Of a stretch of DNA of 64,000 bases, positions 8,721 to 19,681 are shown in pieces; the first letter of the stretch is position 1, and each line of letters begins with the position of its first letter. The notes below the pieces were generated by a model. It saw only the letters and a list, made by a program, of their open reading frames with translations. It made no database searches and had not been told where the DNA came from. The translations under genes were made by a program, and so were the position numbers. Origin of the DNA: Novosphingobium sp. ST904 (lineage in GTDB: Bacteria; Pseudomonadota; Alphaproteobacteria; Sphingomonadales; Sphingomonadaceae); the NCBI RefSeq assembly GCF_001298105.1, contig NZ_LGJH01000152.1, positions 1 through 64,000 of the forward strand, in the 5' to 3' direction.

Positions 8721-10283
8721 TCAGATCGGCGGCAAGGGCTGCGGCGGCGCGTCGAAGTCCGCTTCGTGGGTCTCGATGAGACCACGACCGACGTGGCTCT
8801 TGCGATAGCCATAGGCGAAATAGACGACGAGACCGATCCCGCCCCAGATCGGCAGGACCAGCATGGCTTCGACCGGCAGGTTGAAGAACAGCAGGACGCA
8901 GCCGATGATCGCCACCGGCGACACGATCCACACCAGCGGGGTGCGGAACGGACGGTGGCGCTTGGGATCGCGCACGCGCAGGATCAGCACGGCGATCGAC
9001 ACCATCAGGAACGCGAAGAGCGTGCCCGAGTTCGAGATGTCGGCAAGCTGGCCGACCGGCAGCAGCGCGGCGGCAATCGCCACGAAGACGCCGGTAATCA
9101 TGGTGACGATGTGCGGCGTCTTCCACTTGGGATGAACGGTCGCCAGCTTCTCGGGAAGCAGGCCATCGCGCGCCATCACGAAGAAGATGCGGGTCTGGCC
9201 GTAAAGCATCATCAGGATGACCGAGGGCAGCGCAAGGTTGGCGGCCAGGCCGATGAGATCGCCCGCCCGCGTGTAGTTGATCGACCGCAGAACGTGGGCC
9301 AGCGCCTCGTTCGAGCAGACCAGCGGCAGCGAACCCTGCTTGGAGAGCGCGGCGCACTGGGCGGCGAATTCGGGCGAACCCGGCTGCACGCCGAGCGCGG
9401 TCGGCTGGGCACCGACGGCGCCAACCGCACCGGCGGCGACGAGCAGGTAGAACACGGTGCAGATCGCAAGGCTGCCGATCAGGCCGATCGGGACATTGCG
9501 CTGCGGGTTCTTGGTTTCTTCGGCCGCGGTGGAAACCGCGTCAAAGCCGACATAGGCGAAGAAGATCGATGCCGCTGCACCCACGACCCCGAGTCCGCTG
9601 GTTCCGGCCGGGCCGAACCAGCCATTTGGCGTGAACGGCGCGAAATGCTCCGAATTCATGGCCGGCAGGGTCAGCGCGATGAACATGGTCAGCGCGGCAA
9701 CCTTGATGGCGACCAGGATTGCGTTGACGGTGGCGCTTTCCTTGGTGCCGATGACTAGCAGCGCGGTAACGGCCAGCGCCACGAAGATGGCGGGAACGTT
9801 GATGATGCCGTGACTGAAATCGATGCCGCTAAGCGACCAGCTTGGCCCGGCGGATAACAGGGCCGGTAGCTCGAACCCGGTGAGACTCTTGAGAAGCCCC
9901 ATGAAGTAGCCGGACCAACCCACTGAAACGGCAGAGGCGGCAACGGCATATTCCAGGATTAGCGCCCAACCGACCATCCAGGCCAGCAGTTCGCCGACGA
10001 CGGCATAGCTATATGTATAGGCGGAGCCCGAAACCGGCACCATCGAGGCCAGTTCCGAGTAGCAGAGCGCCGCGACCGCGCAGACGAAGCCCGCGATCAT
10101 GAAGCTCCACATCATGCCCGGCCCTGCTTTCTGGGCAGCGGCGGCAGTGAGAACGAAAATACCCGTACCAATGATGGCGCCGACGCCCAGCAGCGTGAGC
10201 TGGACAGGCCCGAGCGACCTGTGAAGTGATTTCTTTTCCGCCGTCGCCAGAATGGCGTCGAGCGGCTTTACGCGTCCGAACAT
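8721..10283 (-). CDS. APC-family amino acid permease
   Basis: A 520-residue inner-membrane transporter with about 12 hydrophobic helices. The first helix carries the APC substrate motif GVGAIIGTGIFVL, and SELASMVPVSGSAYTYSY follows in helix 3, as in cationic amino acid transporters of the CAT/YfnA type. It should exchange or import amino acids using ion gradients; lysine, arginine or a wider set are all possible. It is a single-gene unit, ending in a clear terminator and divergent from panB. The start at 10283 agrees with family N-termini (short cytoplasmic leader before helix 1). Confidence 0.92.
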   Translation of the reverse strand: MFGRVKPLDAILATAEKKSLHRSLGPVQLTLLGVGAIIGTGIFVLTAAAAQKAGPGMMWSFMIAGFVCAVAALCYSELASMVPVSGSAYTYSYAVVGELLAWMVGWALILEYAVAASAVSVGWSGYFMGLLKSLTGFELPALLSAGPSWSLSGIDFSHGIINVPAIFVALAVTALLVIGTKESATVNAILVAIKVAALTMFIALTLPAMNSEHFAPFTPNGWFGPAGTSGLGVVGAAASIFFAYVGFDAVSTAAEETKNPQRNVPIGLIGSLAICTVFYLLVAAGAVGAVGAQPTALGVQPGSPEFAAQCAALSKQGSLPLVCSNEALAHVLRSINYTRAGDLIGLAANLALPSVILMMLYGQTRIFFVMARDGLLPEKLATVHPKWKTPHIVTMITGVFVAIAAALLPVGQLADISNSGTLFAFLMVSIAVLILRVRDPKRHRPFRTPLVWIVSPVAIIGCVLLFFNLPVEAMLVLPIWGGIGLVVYFAYGYRKSHVGRGLIETHEADFDAPPQPLPPI

Positions 10284-10441
10284 GCGGTGGACCCCCGAAT
10301 TTTAGTATGGCGCGACGCTAGCGGGCTGCGATGACATGGCAAGCCTTAACGCCATTGGTTCCCCAGCTTTACGGTAATTGGCCCAGTCGAGGGGCCCAAT
10401 ACGCCCCTGCGGTTACCTTGTTCCGGCCTTCCGTAACGAAA

Positions 10442-10457
10442 ATGCGCTTTTGCGCAT
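10442..10457. promoter_or_regulatory. Hairpin upstream of panB
   Basis: ATGCGC-TTTT-GCGCAT forms a perfect 6-bp stem 29 bp before the panB start. It could be an operator or a leader hairpin; nothing else supports a function. Confidence 0.3.
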
Positions 10458-10485
10458 CTTCCAACCCCGCGCTAGAAGCATTTTC

Positions 10486-11355
10486 ATGTCCACGACCTTC
10501 CAGCTAGACTCCGCGACAAGTCGCGCAAATCCCACGCCGGCGCCGATGAAACGGCTGACGGTGCCCTCGATCCAGCGCCGCAAGGTGGAGGGCAAGACCG
10601 CAGAACCGCTCGTCATGCTGACCGCCTATACGGCCCGTCAGGCCCAGCTTCTCGATGAGCATTGCGATATCCTGCTGGTGGGAGATTCGCTGGCCCAGGT
10701 GATCTACGGCCTCCCCTCCACCCTGCCTGTCACGCTCGACATGATGATCGCGCATGGCGCGGCCGTCGTGCGCGGCAGCTATCACGCGCTCGTCGTCGTC
10801 GACATGCCGTTCGGATCCTATGAGGAAAGCCCGCAGCAGGCCTTTGCTTCCGCCGCGCGGATCATGGCCGAGACCGGCTGCGCCGCGGTCAAGCTCGAAG
10901 GCGGCGTCGCCATGGCGGAAACCATCGCCTTCCTCACCGGGCGGGGCATCCCCGTCATGGCGCATATCGGCCTCACTCCGCAGGCGGTGAACGCGCTGGG
11001 CGGCTACGGCGCGCGCGGACGCAGCCAGGAAGAACACGCCAAGATCATCTCCGACGGCAGGGCGGTTGCCGGCGCCGGGGCGTTCTCGGTCGTGGTCGAA
11101 GGCGTGATCGAACCGATCGCGATCTCGCTGACACACAGCCTCGACATTCCCGTGATCGGCATCGGCGCATCGGCGCAGTGCGATGGGCAGGTGCTCGTTG
11201 CCGAGGACATGCTCGGCATGTTCGACCGCGTTCCGCGTTTCGTGAAGCGCTATGCCGACATGGCCGGGCTCGTTTCCGAAGCGGCCGCAAAATATGCAGC
11301 GGAAGTGCGCGACCGCAGCTTCCCCGGCCCCGAGCAGACCTACCAGCCCAAGTAG
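10486..11355 (+). CDS. panB: 3-methyl-2-oxobutanoate hydroxymethyltransferase
   Basis: A 289-residue PanB, the first step of pantothenate and coenzyme A synthesis: transfer of a hydroxymethyl group from methylenetetrahydrofolate to 2-oxoisovalerate, giving ketopantoate. Family signatures are [18 protein letters not shown] (metal-binding Asp), [33 protein letters not shown] and [17 protein letters not shown]. The chosen ATG gives a slightly long N-terminus; M at 10546 ([10 protein letters not shown]) is an alternative that matches the E. coli length better. It is not next to panC or panD, so the pathway is dispersed. A bidirectional-type hairpin follows the gene. Confidence 0.95.
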   Translation: MSTTFQLDSATSRANPTPAPMKRLTVPSIQRRKVEGKTAEPLVMLTAYTARQAQLLDEHCDILLVGDSLAQVIYGLPSTLPVTLDMMIAHGAAVVRGSYHALVVVDMPFGSYEESPQQAFASAARIMAETGCAAVKLEGGVAMAETIAFLTGRGIPVMAHIGLTPQAVNALGGYGARGRSQEEHAKIISDGRAVAGAGAFSVVVEGVIEPIAISLTHSLDIPVIGIGASAQCDGQVLVAEDMLGMFDRVPRFVKRYADMAGLVSEAAAKYAAEVRDRSFPGPEQTYQPK

Positions 11356-11362
11356 CAGCACC

Positions 11363-11393
11363 GAATCGGGGGCGATATTCCCGCCCCCGATTC
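11363..11393. terminator. Hairpin between convergent panB and prsR
   Basis: A 12-bp perfect stem (11363-11374 with 11382-11393, loop 7 nt) lies between two convergent genes. There is no strong T-tract on either side, so termination is likely but not certain. Confidence 0.6.
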
Positions 11394-11415
11394 GCGCCCT
11401 CGGCCCGGTGGGCGG

Positions 11416-12792
11416 TCAGCTTTGCAGGTCGTACTGCTTGAGCAGATCATAAAGCGTGGGGCGGCTGATCCCGAGCATCTTGGCGGTGCTGGAGATATTG
11501 CCCTCGCTACGGGCCAGGGCGTGACGGATCACCTTGCGGTCGGCCTGCTCACGCGCGGTCTTGAGATTGAGCGCGTTGATGACCTGCTCATCCGGCGCGG
11601 CAAGGTCGAGATCGGCGGCACTGACCAGCTTTTCGTCCGCCATGATGACGGCGCGCTTCACCCGGTTTTCCAGTTCGCGCACGTTGCCAGGCCAGCCCCA
11701 GGCGTCGATCGCGGCGAGAGCGTCGGAACCGAAGCCCCGCACCCGCGGGTTCATTTCCTTGGCGTAGCGATGAAGAAACGCCTTCGCCAACAGCGCCGCA
11801 TCGCCCGGACGCTCGGCAAGGCTGGGGATCTTCACGACGATTTCGGCGAGTCGGTAGAACAGGTCCTCGCGGAAGCGCCCCTCGGCGATCATGGCTTCGA
11901 GGTCCTGGTGCGTGGCGCAGACGATGCGGGTGTCCACCGGAATGGATTCGCGCGAGCCGACCCGCTCGATCACCCGCTCCTGAAGGAAGCGCAGCAGCTT
12001 GACCTGAAGCTGGAGGGGGATGTCCCCCACTTCGTCAAGGAACAGGGTGCCGCCGCCGGCCATCTCGATCTTGCCGGGCGTGGTCTTCACCGCGCCGGTG
12101 AAAGCGCCCTTCTCGTGGCCGAACAGTTCGCTTTCGAGCAGGTTTTCCGGGATCGCCGCGCAGTTGATCGCCACGAACTGGCCCTTGGCCCGCCCGCTCG
12201 CCTCATGAAGCCCCCGCGCCAGCAGTTCCTTGCCGGTACCGCTGGCACCCAGCAGCATGACCGAGACACTGGTGCCGGCAACGCGCTCGATGGTCCGGGC
12301 AACGCGCACCATTTCCGGCGCGGCAGTGATGAGCCGGCCAAGCACCTTCTCGTCCTTCTCCACCCGCGACGCGAGACGCCGGTTTTCGTCCTCTAGCCGG
12401 TGAAGCTGCAAGGCCCGGCGCACGATGAGGCCCAGGGCGTCGATCTCGACCGGCTTCTGGTAGAAGTCGTAAGCCCCATGCGCGATGGCCTGCAGCGCCG
12501 ACTCCCGGGCGCCGTGACCGGAGGCGACGATGACCTTGGTGTCCGGCTTCAGCGCCATGATCTCATCGAGCAGCGCGAAGCCCTCGGTCGTACCATCGGG
12601 ATCGGGCGGCAGACCGAGATCCAGCGTCACCACATCCGGCGTTTCCGAACGGAGCAAGGCAAGCGCGGTCGGACGGTCCCCGGCGACGATGACGTCGAAA
12701 TCCTCGTAGGCCCATTTGAGCTGCGCCTGGAGACCCGCGTCATCCTCCACGATGAGGAGCTTGGGAAGCACCTTGGGTCGGGTTTCGATCAT
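11416..12792 (-). CDS. prsR: PEP-CTERM-box response regulator PrsR
   Basis: A 458-residue sigma-54 enhancer-binding response regulator. A receiver domain (about 1-125, phosphoacceptor Asp in VVTLDLGLP) is followed by an AAA+ domain with Walker A GASGTGKE and the sigma-54 contact loop [10 protein letters not shown], then a Fis-type helix-turn-helix at the C-terminus ([20 protein letters not shown]). It starts one base after the prsK stop, so the two form a coupled two-component system. In other bacteria this pair controls exopolysaccharide and PEP-CTERM protein genes from sigma-54 promoters. The adjacent sugar transferase supports that role. Confidence 0.92.
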   Translation of the reverse strand: MIETRPKVLPKLLIVEDDAGLQAQLKWAYEDFDVIVAGDRPTALALLRSETPDVVTLDLGLPPDPDGTTEGFALLDEIMALKPDTKVIVASGHGARESALQAIAHGAYDFYQKPVEIDALGLIVRRALQLHRLEDENRRLASRVEKDEKVLGRLITAAPEMVRVARTIERVAGTSVSVMLLGASGTGKELLARGLHEASGRAKGQFVAINCAAIPENLLESELFGHEKGAFTGAVKTTPGKIEMAGGGTLFLDEVGDIPLQLQVKLLRFLQERVIERVGSRESIPVDTRIVCATHQDLEAMIAEGRFREDLFYRLAEIVVKIPSLAERPGDAALLAKAFLHRYAKEMNPRVRGFGSDALAAIDAWGWPGNVRELENRVKRAVIMADEKLVSAADLDLAAPDEQVINALNLKTAREQADRKVIRHALARSEGNISSTAKMLGISRPTLYDLLKQYDLQS

Positions 12793-12793
12793 C

Positions 12794-14923
12794 TCAGGCT
12801 ACCTTCTGGTCCTTGTAGGTGCTGTTCAGGTACATCTCTGTCGCCGCGGCCAGCGGAATACGGACGATGAAGCGCGACCCCAGCCCTTCCCGCGATTCGA
12901 CGTCGAGCCGCCCTTTCATGCCCTTCACGAGTTCCCGCGCCTCGAAGGCGCCGATGCCGAACCCGCCGCTCTTGGTGGAGACGAAAGGCTTGAACAGGCG
13001 GTTTCGAACGAACTCTGCCGACATGCCCGTACCGGAATCGATCACTTCAAATCGCGCGTTCAGTCCGTCAGCACTAAGTGTAAGGAAAACAGGAGCTTCC
13101 GGCTGACTTGCATCGATGCCGTTCTGGATCAGATGGACCAGCACCTGTTCGAGCGAATGGCGGTTGGCCGTAATGGCAAGGTCCTGCGTCTCGGCAAGAA
13201 CGATCTGCGGGTTGCCGTTGAACCGGCCGATCGCCGCCTGCGCGACATCCGCTGCGCGCACGCTCTCGAGCCGGTCCACCGCCCCGGTCCCGTAACGCGA
13301 CAGGCGCGCGAGCAAGGCATTCAGCTTGTCCGACGAATTGCGCAGGGTGACGAGCATATCCGCACGAAACTCGGCCTTGTCGGCGTGAAGCTCGGCATTG
13401 CGAGCGAGCAGGCTGAACTGGCTGGCGAGGTTCTTGATGTCGTGCATCACGAAGGCGATGCGGCGGTGGAAATCCTCGAAATGGCTCGATTCCGCCAGTG
13501 CCTCCTGACTGGCATTCTCGGCGAGGTAACTGGCAAGCTGCTGGCCGATCACGCGCAGAAGGTCGAAGTCCTCCCAGTCGAACTTGCGGGCAACCGGCGG
13601 CCGCGCGAGCACAACCATGCCGACGAGCCGTTCGTAGTGGACGAGCGGAACAAGCGCCCACGCGCGCTTTTCCTGAAGCAGCCACTCAGGCGCAACGACG
13701 TCGAAATCCGCAGGAACGCTGCCCTCACGCAAGTCATCGAGATCGGCAATGTAGGAAACCTGCTCGAAGACCGAGAGCCCGCTCAGCGGATAGGCGCTCG
13801 CGGGAACGGCAATATCGGCCCAGTTCCAGCGCGATGCCAGTGTCAGGTCGCCGCCATCATCGGGAGTCAGCAGGAGCCCTCCCGGACTGTCGGTGATATC
13901 GGCAACGGACTGTACAACGCGCTCGCCCAGCGGGAGCGTCTCGTCGTCGTTCTTGCCGATGGTTCGGGTAAAGCGCAGCCATTCCTCGCGATAATCGTAG
14001 CGATGCTGGAAGAAGTGCTTGGCCAGTATGACCTTGAGCCAGTTCCGCACCCGGCGCGAGGGCAGCACGACCAGCGCGATCGCGCTTGCAAGGGTCAGGA
14101 ACGCCATCTCGATGAGGCGCGCAAAGTCGCCCCCGGCATAGGAAAGCCACTGCGCCACGACCACCATCGCCACAAGGTAGGCCCCGATGACGAGCAGCGA
14201 GAACGTCTGGAAAGTCACGGCCCGCGAGGGCTTCAGGCGCAATTCGTCGCGGTTTCGCGAAGCCGCGATCGTCAGGCATGCAACGAGCACCAGCGCGGCG
14301 ATCCCGCGCAGCGCAACAATTTCGCCCGGCCAGGTACGACCGAGATAGGCGATCGTGTAAAGATTGAGGTCGAAGGACCAGAGAACCGCCAGGCCCACCG
14401 CCGGCCAGCGCAAGGCGGGACGCATTTCGCGCGGCGCTCCGGCGTAGAGATTGTGCACCAGCACCAGCCCGCCGATCGTGACCAGCAGGCGGAGCATGAC
14501 GTCGATCTCGAACCCTACGTTCGCAAGGCCCGCCGCGATCATCAACCGCGCGACAGCAAGGGTCATGCCCAGATGAAGGAGTTCGACAAAACCCAGCGCA
14601 AAGATCACCGGCCGGATCGGAGCAAGACTGGAATGCCGCCCGTCGCTGGCGAAAAGGCGATAGATCACCACGAGCCATGCAAGGTTGCGGGCACTTTCGG
14701 CGAAAGAGGCGAAGAACGGCGCCTCGGCCGTCGCCGCAGCGGCCGTCGCCACGCACCATCCGGCCGTCACGAACAGGGCCACGCAAACCGCAGTACCCGC
14801 CCCGGCGAAACGATCCCGCCGCGGCCAAAGCCATAATGCCAGGCTTGCGACCGCGATCGCGCCGGTGAGGTCGAAAATCACCCCGGCCGTGGTCCACATA
14901 TCGAAGGAATGGCCTGCGTTCAT
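12794..14923 (-). CDS. prsK: PEP-CTERM system histidine kinase PrsK
   Basis: A 709-residue sensor kinase. The N-terminal third has a run of hydrophobic helices (about residues 10-300), then a GAF-like region (about 320-480), a dimerisation/phosphoacceptor helix with VMHDIKNLASQFSLLARNAE, and a C-terminal ATPase domain with DSGTGMS and FGIGAFEARELVKG. The ATG at 14923 overlaps the sugar transferase stop by four bases (ATGA) and has AAGGAG upstream; the open frame continues further 5' only as overlap. The cognate regulator PrsR follows by one base. The signal sensed is unknown. Confidence 0.92.
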   Translation of the reverse strand: MNAGHSFDMWTTAGVIFDLTGAIAVASLALWLWPRRDRFAGAGTAVCVALFVTAGWCVATAAAATAEAPFFASFAESARNLAWLVVIYRLFASDGRHSSLAPIRPVIFALGFVELLHLGMTLAVARLMIAAGLANVGFEIDVMLRLLVTIGGLVLVHNLYAGAPREMRPALRWPAVGLAVLWSFDLNLYTIAYLGRTWPGEIVALRGIAALVLVACLTIAASRNRDELRLKPSRAVTFQTFSLLVIGAYLVAMVVVAQWLSYAGGDFARLIEMAFLTLASAIALVVLPSRRVRNWLKVILAKHFFQHRYDYREEWLRFTRTIGKNDDETLPLGERVVQSVADITDSPGGLLLTPDDGGDLTLASRWNWADIAVPASAYPLSGLSVFEQVSYIADLDDLREGSVPADFDVVAPEWLLQEKRAWALVPLVHYERLVGMVVLARPPVARKFDWEDFDLLRVIGQQLASYLAENASQEALAESSHFEDFHRRIAFVMHDIKNLASQFSLLARNAELHADKAEFRADMLVTLRNSSDKLNALLARLSRYGTGAVDRLESVRAADVAQAAIGRFNGNPQIVLAETQDLAITANRHSLEQVLVHLIQNGIDASQPEAPVFLTLSADGLNARFEVIDSGTGMSAEFVRNRLFKPFVSTKSGGFGIGAFEARELVKGMKGRLDVESREGLGSRFIVRIPLAAATEMYLNSTYKDQKVA

Positions 14924-16303
14924 CGCGCTCCTTCGCTCCAGAGCACCACACGCAACGTTTGCAAGATGATCAGAAGGTCGAGGAAAGGTGTGTAGTTCTT
15001 CGCGTAGTAGAGATCGTATTCGAGCTTGTGGCGCGAATCCTCGATCGAGGCGCCGTAAGGATAGTTGATCTGCGCCCAACCGGTGATCCCGGGCTTCACC
15101 ATGTGACGCTCGGCATAATAGGGGAGCTGCTCTTCCAGCTCGAGAACGAACTCGGGGCGTTCAGGACGCGGCCCCACGAAGCTCATCTCGCCTTTGAGCA
15201 CGCTCCATGCCTGCGGCAGTTCGTCGATGCGAACCTTGCGAATGAAGCGTCCCACCCGGGTGACGCGGGGATCGTCCTTTTCGGCCCATTGCACCCCGCC
15301 GGCTTCGGCATCGGTCCGCATCGAGCGAAGCTTGATGACGTCAAAGTTCTCCCCGAACAGACCCACCCGCGACTGGCGGTAAAACGCCGGTCCCCGGCTG
15401 TCGATCTTCACCAGCAACGCGAAGATCGCGATGATCGGGGCGGTGAGGCAAAGCAGCAAGGCGCTGACAAGAATGTCGAACAAGCGCTTGGCGGCGCTGG
15501 AAATCATTCGCCCGGAAGAGAACCCGTCGGAGAAGATCAGCCAGCTCGGATTGACGGTATCGAGATCGACACGGCCGGTCTCTCGTTCCAGAAAGCTGGA
15601 GAACTCGTTGACGTGAACGCCCGTCGTCTTGATCCGCAACAGGTCCTTGAGCGGAAGCGCATTGCGCCGCTCCTCAAGCGCAAGAACGACCTCGCTGACA
15701 CCGAGATTGTCGACATGGCGGGTTAGGTTGTGGATGGCCGCGCGGGAAATCGCTTCCTCTACGGCCGGCGCGGCTTCGCTCATCCCGACGTAGCCGACAA
15801 TGACGAAGCCGCTTTCCTGACGCTCGGCCAGATCGCGCAGCCGCTGTGCCCGGTGCCCGGCGCCCAGCACGAGGACGCGGCGACGGAACGCGGATGTGCC
15901 GAGGAAGCCGCTCAGGAGGATCCTGTTGGCGATCAACAGCACGATCGCGAGAGCCATCGAATAGGCCAGCGTCGAGCGCCAGAAATGCTGCCCGGCGAAA
16001 AGGAAATCAAAGAAGGCGAGAGCGATGACGCCGAGCGAAACCGCCACCAGCAGCCGCGCCGCCGCGAAGCGCATCGACCGCAAGGCGTCAGCCCCGTAGA
16101 CGCCCACTGCGATCATCGACAACGAAATGACGGCGGCGAAGGCGGTGTGAAGCGCGATCCGTTCGCCCAGAGTGCCGAGTTCGATCCCGATCTGCCGCCC
16201 GCAGCCGCCATGAAAGCTCATTGGCGCCCGCCAGCAAAATCATGTCCACCAGCCAGAGCAAGGCGACGGCATGGGGGATATAATGTTTGAACAGACGAAT
16301 CAT
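14920..16303 (-). CDS. PEP-CTERM/XrtA-associated sugar transferase, TIGR03013 type (frameshift)
   Basis: About 460 residues: an undecaprenyl-phosphate sugar-1-phosphate transferase starting exopolysaccharide synthesis at the inner membrane. N-terminal helices and a nucleotide-binding CoA-like domain (RVLVLGAGHRAQRLRDL) precede the catalytic bacterial sugar transferase domain (KRLFDILVSALLLCLTAPII, then GPRPERPEFV and GITGWAQINYPYGAS). The N-terminus MIRLFKHYIPHAVALLWLVD is read in another frame from 16303; the shift lies near 16200 and needs one base removed or two added. It is the first gene of the operon with prsK and prsR, joined to prsK by an ATGA overlap. Confidence 0.85.
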
Positions 16304-16496
16304 CGTCGAGAAGCGCCATTCTCCAAGCCGAAACCGGCGGTGAGGTTCTCTTTAGGCCAAAGGCGTAAACTGTCGGTGAATCTGACAGCATGGGAAATGT
16401 CCGCAGTCCGCAGGGGTGCCGCCAATCATCCGTTGCGCAACGCTTTTCACCTGGAGCTGTCGGACTGCCTTACAAGCCTTCCCCGCGAGCAGGGAG

Positions 16497-17814
16497 CTAC
16501 TTCTTCGCCATCAGACGCAGAGCCGTGAGCGTCAGGGCCTCGCTGCCCGATGCGATGACCTTGTCGGCCTGCGGAGCCCAGAACGGACTGTGCAGCGAAG
16601 GCAGGGAAGGCCCCCCGGCCTTGGCGGCCGCCAGCTTCTGCGGATCGGCGCCACCGACCCAGAAGATCACCGACTTGATATGGTCCTCGTCAGCCCGGCG
16701 AAACTCACCGAAATCCTCACCGCCCATGACCGACGGCGTGACCACGACATTGGCATCGCCCATCCGGGCCTTGAGATCGGCCACGGCCTCCTGCGTAAAC
16801 TCCGGCGAGTTCCAGGTTGCTCGCGTGTAGATGTCCTTCACCGAAACTTCGGGCATCAGATCATCGGAAAGACCGGATGCAATAGCCTCGCCGCGAGCGA
16901 TGCGCTTGATCCCGTCCAACAGGTGCGCACGCGTCTGGTCCGAATAGCTGCGCACGGTCAGCTCGAGTTTGGCCTGATCGGGAATGATGTTGTGCTTGGC
17001 GCCCGCATGGAACGATCCGACCGTGACCACCGCCGGATCGAGCGGACTGGTTTCCCGGCTCACGAGCGTTTGCAACTTCATGACGATCGCGCTGGCGAGC
17101 ACGATCGGGTCCTTCGTCGTTTGCGGATAGGCCCCGTGGCCGCCCAAGCCCTTCACGAGGATGTCGACGCTATCGACATTGGCGAGCGCCCAGCCCACCG
17201 CCGCACCGACCTGCCCGGCGGGAAGATCGGCGGAATCGTGGAAAGCCAGAGTGTAGTCCGGCTTGGGAAAGCGCGTGTAGAGCCCGTCCTTGAGCATCCC
17301 CACGGCGCCCGTGCCGACTTCCTCCGCCGGCTGACCGATCATGACCAGCGTGCCAGACCATTCCGATTTGCGTGCCGCCATCAACCGCGCGGTCTCGATC
17401 CAGGCGGTCATGTGGGTATCGTGCCCGCAGGCATGCATCACGCCGCTCTCCACGCCCGCAGTCGAAACGCCGCGCTTTTTCGAGGCGAAAGCCAGGCCGG
17501 TCTGCTCGATGACAGGCAGACCGTCCATGTCCGCACGGATCAGGACCGTGGGCCCCGCGCCGTTCTTGAGAACCGCAACCACACCGGTCTGGCGACCTTC
17601 TCGGTAACGGTGAAACCAGCATCCCGCGCGCCTTGGCCATGATCCCGGCGCTGCGCACCTCCTGATAGCTCAGTTCGGGATTGGCATGGAGATCGCGGTA
17701 GATCATCATCAACCCGGGAATGTCTGCCGAAATCCTTTCGGCGACAGGCTCCGCAGCGGCGATGTGGGAGCCCGTGGCGAGACCGAGGGACGCGATGACG
17801 GCGAGTGTTTTCAT
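16497..17814 (-). CDS. Exported M20-family amidohydrolase (two frameshifts)
   Basis: About 439 residues with a Sec signal peptide (MKTLAVIASLGLATG...IAAAEP). Zinc-ligand motifs of the M20D group are present: HACGHDTHM, GQPAEEVGTG, YTLAFHDS and GGEDFGEF. Members hydrolyse N-acyl amino acids, hippurate or auxin conjugates, so this is probably a periplasmic amide hydrolase. The N-terminal and main parts are in different frames; two one-base deletions between about 17580 and 17640 restore IMAKAARDAGFTVTEKVA continuing into VVAVLKNGAGPTVL. Start 17814 is chosen because the signal peptide begins there. It stands alone, 44 bp downstream of the TPR regulator. Confidence 0.82.
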
Positions 17815-17858
17815 GATGGCAACGTATGGCCCTCGCGCAGGGTCGGCAAGAGCCATCC

Positions 17859-19645
17859 TCACTGCGCTGCGGCGCGCTTCTGCCCGGGCATCAAACCCTT
17901 ATCGACCAATGGAGCGGTCACGAAATCGGGCAACCGCAGTTCTCGCGCCACGGCCGAGCGGTCCTGCGACACATCGGGAAAGGCGCGAGCCGCATGGCCG
18001 AGCACGTCCGCAGCCTCCCTTCCGCGCCCGTCGAGCGCATAGGCCGAAGCCAGAAGATAACGGGAGAGCAATCCGCGATCTTCCGCATTGAGCCGGGCGA
18101 AGTGCACCGCTTCAGGCCCATCCTTGCGGTGGAGCGCATCGATGGTCAGGCCAGACCAGTACCAGGGCGGATGCCCCGGATTGAGCCGGATCGCCTTGCG
18201 CGCGAGTGCCGGTGCGATCTCGCGTTCACCAAGCGCACTCAGAAGACGCCCACCGTTTGCCAGAACCTCGGAATTGTTCGGACTGATCTCCAGAGCCTTG
18301 CCGATCGCATCCCGTGCCGCATCGTCCTCGCCGTGCCGATAGTAAGCCAGGGCCAGGTAGGTATAGGCAATGGCATTCGTGGCATTCGCCGCGACCGCAC
18401 GCTTTGCGGCCTCCAGTGCCTCGGGGGAATCGCCCTCCCCCCCAGCCTGCGCTTCGAAAAGACGCACCCAGGAAAGCAGCGCCCAAGCACTGGAGTAGTT
18501 CGGCTTGTCGTAAACCGCGCGTTCGAGGCATTCCTTCACGCGATCCAGACCGCCCTCCTCCCTTGCGCGCATGAACTGGTAGGCCTGCAATTCGCAGTAG
18601 TAGTGATCCATGCTGACATCGCGGTGATTTTCCAGATCCTGCCGCATCGTCTCATGGATAACACCGTATGGCTGGCCGAGCCGCGAAGCCACGCCCAGCG
18701 CGATATCGGATTGGACCGAGAGAATCTTGGTGGGAACGAAGTCGATCGGATCGCTGCGCTCGGACCACACGATAACCCCTCCCGGCATCCTTGCCAGACG
18801 CGAACTGACGCGGAAACTCCCACCTTCCACGGCAATCGAGCCTTGAAGCACGAATGCCGGCGGCAGACCGCGCCTTCCCTTCGATTTCTCCTGCAAGTCG
18901 TGTGGCGCGTTCAACTTGTCATCATCGAAAGCGATCACGGCAAGATTCGGAAGCTGCGACAGATAATTGATGAGGTCGTTCCGCAACCCTTCGCGAATTG
19001 GGGCGATCGATCCCGTTTCCCCGCTCAACGCATAAGGCGCGACATAGACGACCGGCCCGGTCGGCATCTCGCCGGCCCGGACGAACACCGCATCCCGGTC
19101 CTCGCCCGGCCAATAAACGATCAGCACTGCAGCAATGAGTGCAAGCGCCGCCAGAAGGCCCCACGCGCGCCTCCGCAAGGTCAACGCGCTGGAAGAGCGC
19201 ACGATATCCTCCTCCGAATCGGCAACGATTTCGGGAGGTTGCGGGGCGACGGACGATGGGTCGGTCTCGGAAGGATTCCCGGAGGCATCCTCTCCTCCCG
19301 CGCCGAACTGCTCATCGGGAAGCTCCAGACCCGGAACATAGGAGCCGCGCGGCACGACGATCCTGTAGCGGTCCTCGATCCCGTCCTTCGCATAGTACTC
19401 GGACAGCGCCTTGCGAAGACGGGTCATCTGCACCCTGACGAGCGAATCCGATGAAGCGTCGAAATCCTCGTCACGCCCAAAGACATCGAGCGCGATGGGA
19501 TAGCCTTTCAGCCGATCTCCATTTCCCGCAACCTTCTGTTCCACAAGATAGGACAGAAGTTCCGCCAACCTAGGCGATGTCTTGAAAGTAGAAGAGGCGA
19601 TGACGCTGGATACAGCGCTACGATATTGGTCGGCAGTGGGTCCAT
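17859..19645 (-). CDS. Membrane-anchored winged-helix/TPR regulator (start frame broken)
   Basis: About 595 residues. The N-terminal part (DQYRSAVSSVIASSTFKTSP ... VRVQMTRLRKALSEYY ... YRIVVPRGSYVP) resembles the winged-helix domain of CadC/OmpR-like regulators found in alphaproteobacterial TPR proteins. A single membrane helix follows (AWGLLAALALIAAVLIVYW), then an adenylate-cyclase-associated-like region and C-terminal TPR repeats. I place the start at ATG 19645, which has GGAGG eight bases upstream; it needs one extra C in the run at 19638-19640 to join the main frame (MDPTADQYRSAV). The frame is also open upstream of 19645, but that part looks non-coding. Targets are unknown. Confidence 0.72.
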
Positions 19646-19681
19646 ATCGTCCCCCTCCGGAACAAAGTAGTCCGGAGGGGG
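19646..19681 (-). promoter_or_regulatory. Hairpin covering the ribosome binding site of the TPR regulator
   Basis: A perfect 11-bp inverted repeat (19651-19661 with 19671-19681, 9-nt loop) lies immediately upstream of ATG 19645. The 3' arm on the minus strand contains the GGAGG Shine-Dalgarno sequence, so the folded RNA would hide the ribosome site. A translational switch or RNA thermometer is an inference. Confidence 0.55.

Noticed and set aside
12716..14836. A 700-codon plus-strand frame opposite prsK
   Set aside because: Antisense of a clear histidine kinase; amino-acid composition is that of a high-GC shadow frame.
16304..16496. Sigma-54 promoter for the PrsKR operon
   Set aside because: No TGGCAC-N5-TTGC match found on the minus strand upstream of the sugar transferase; weak resemblances only.
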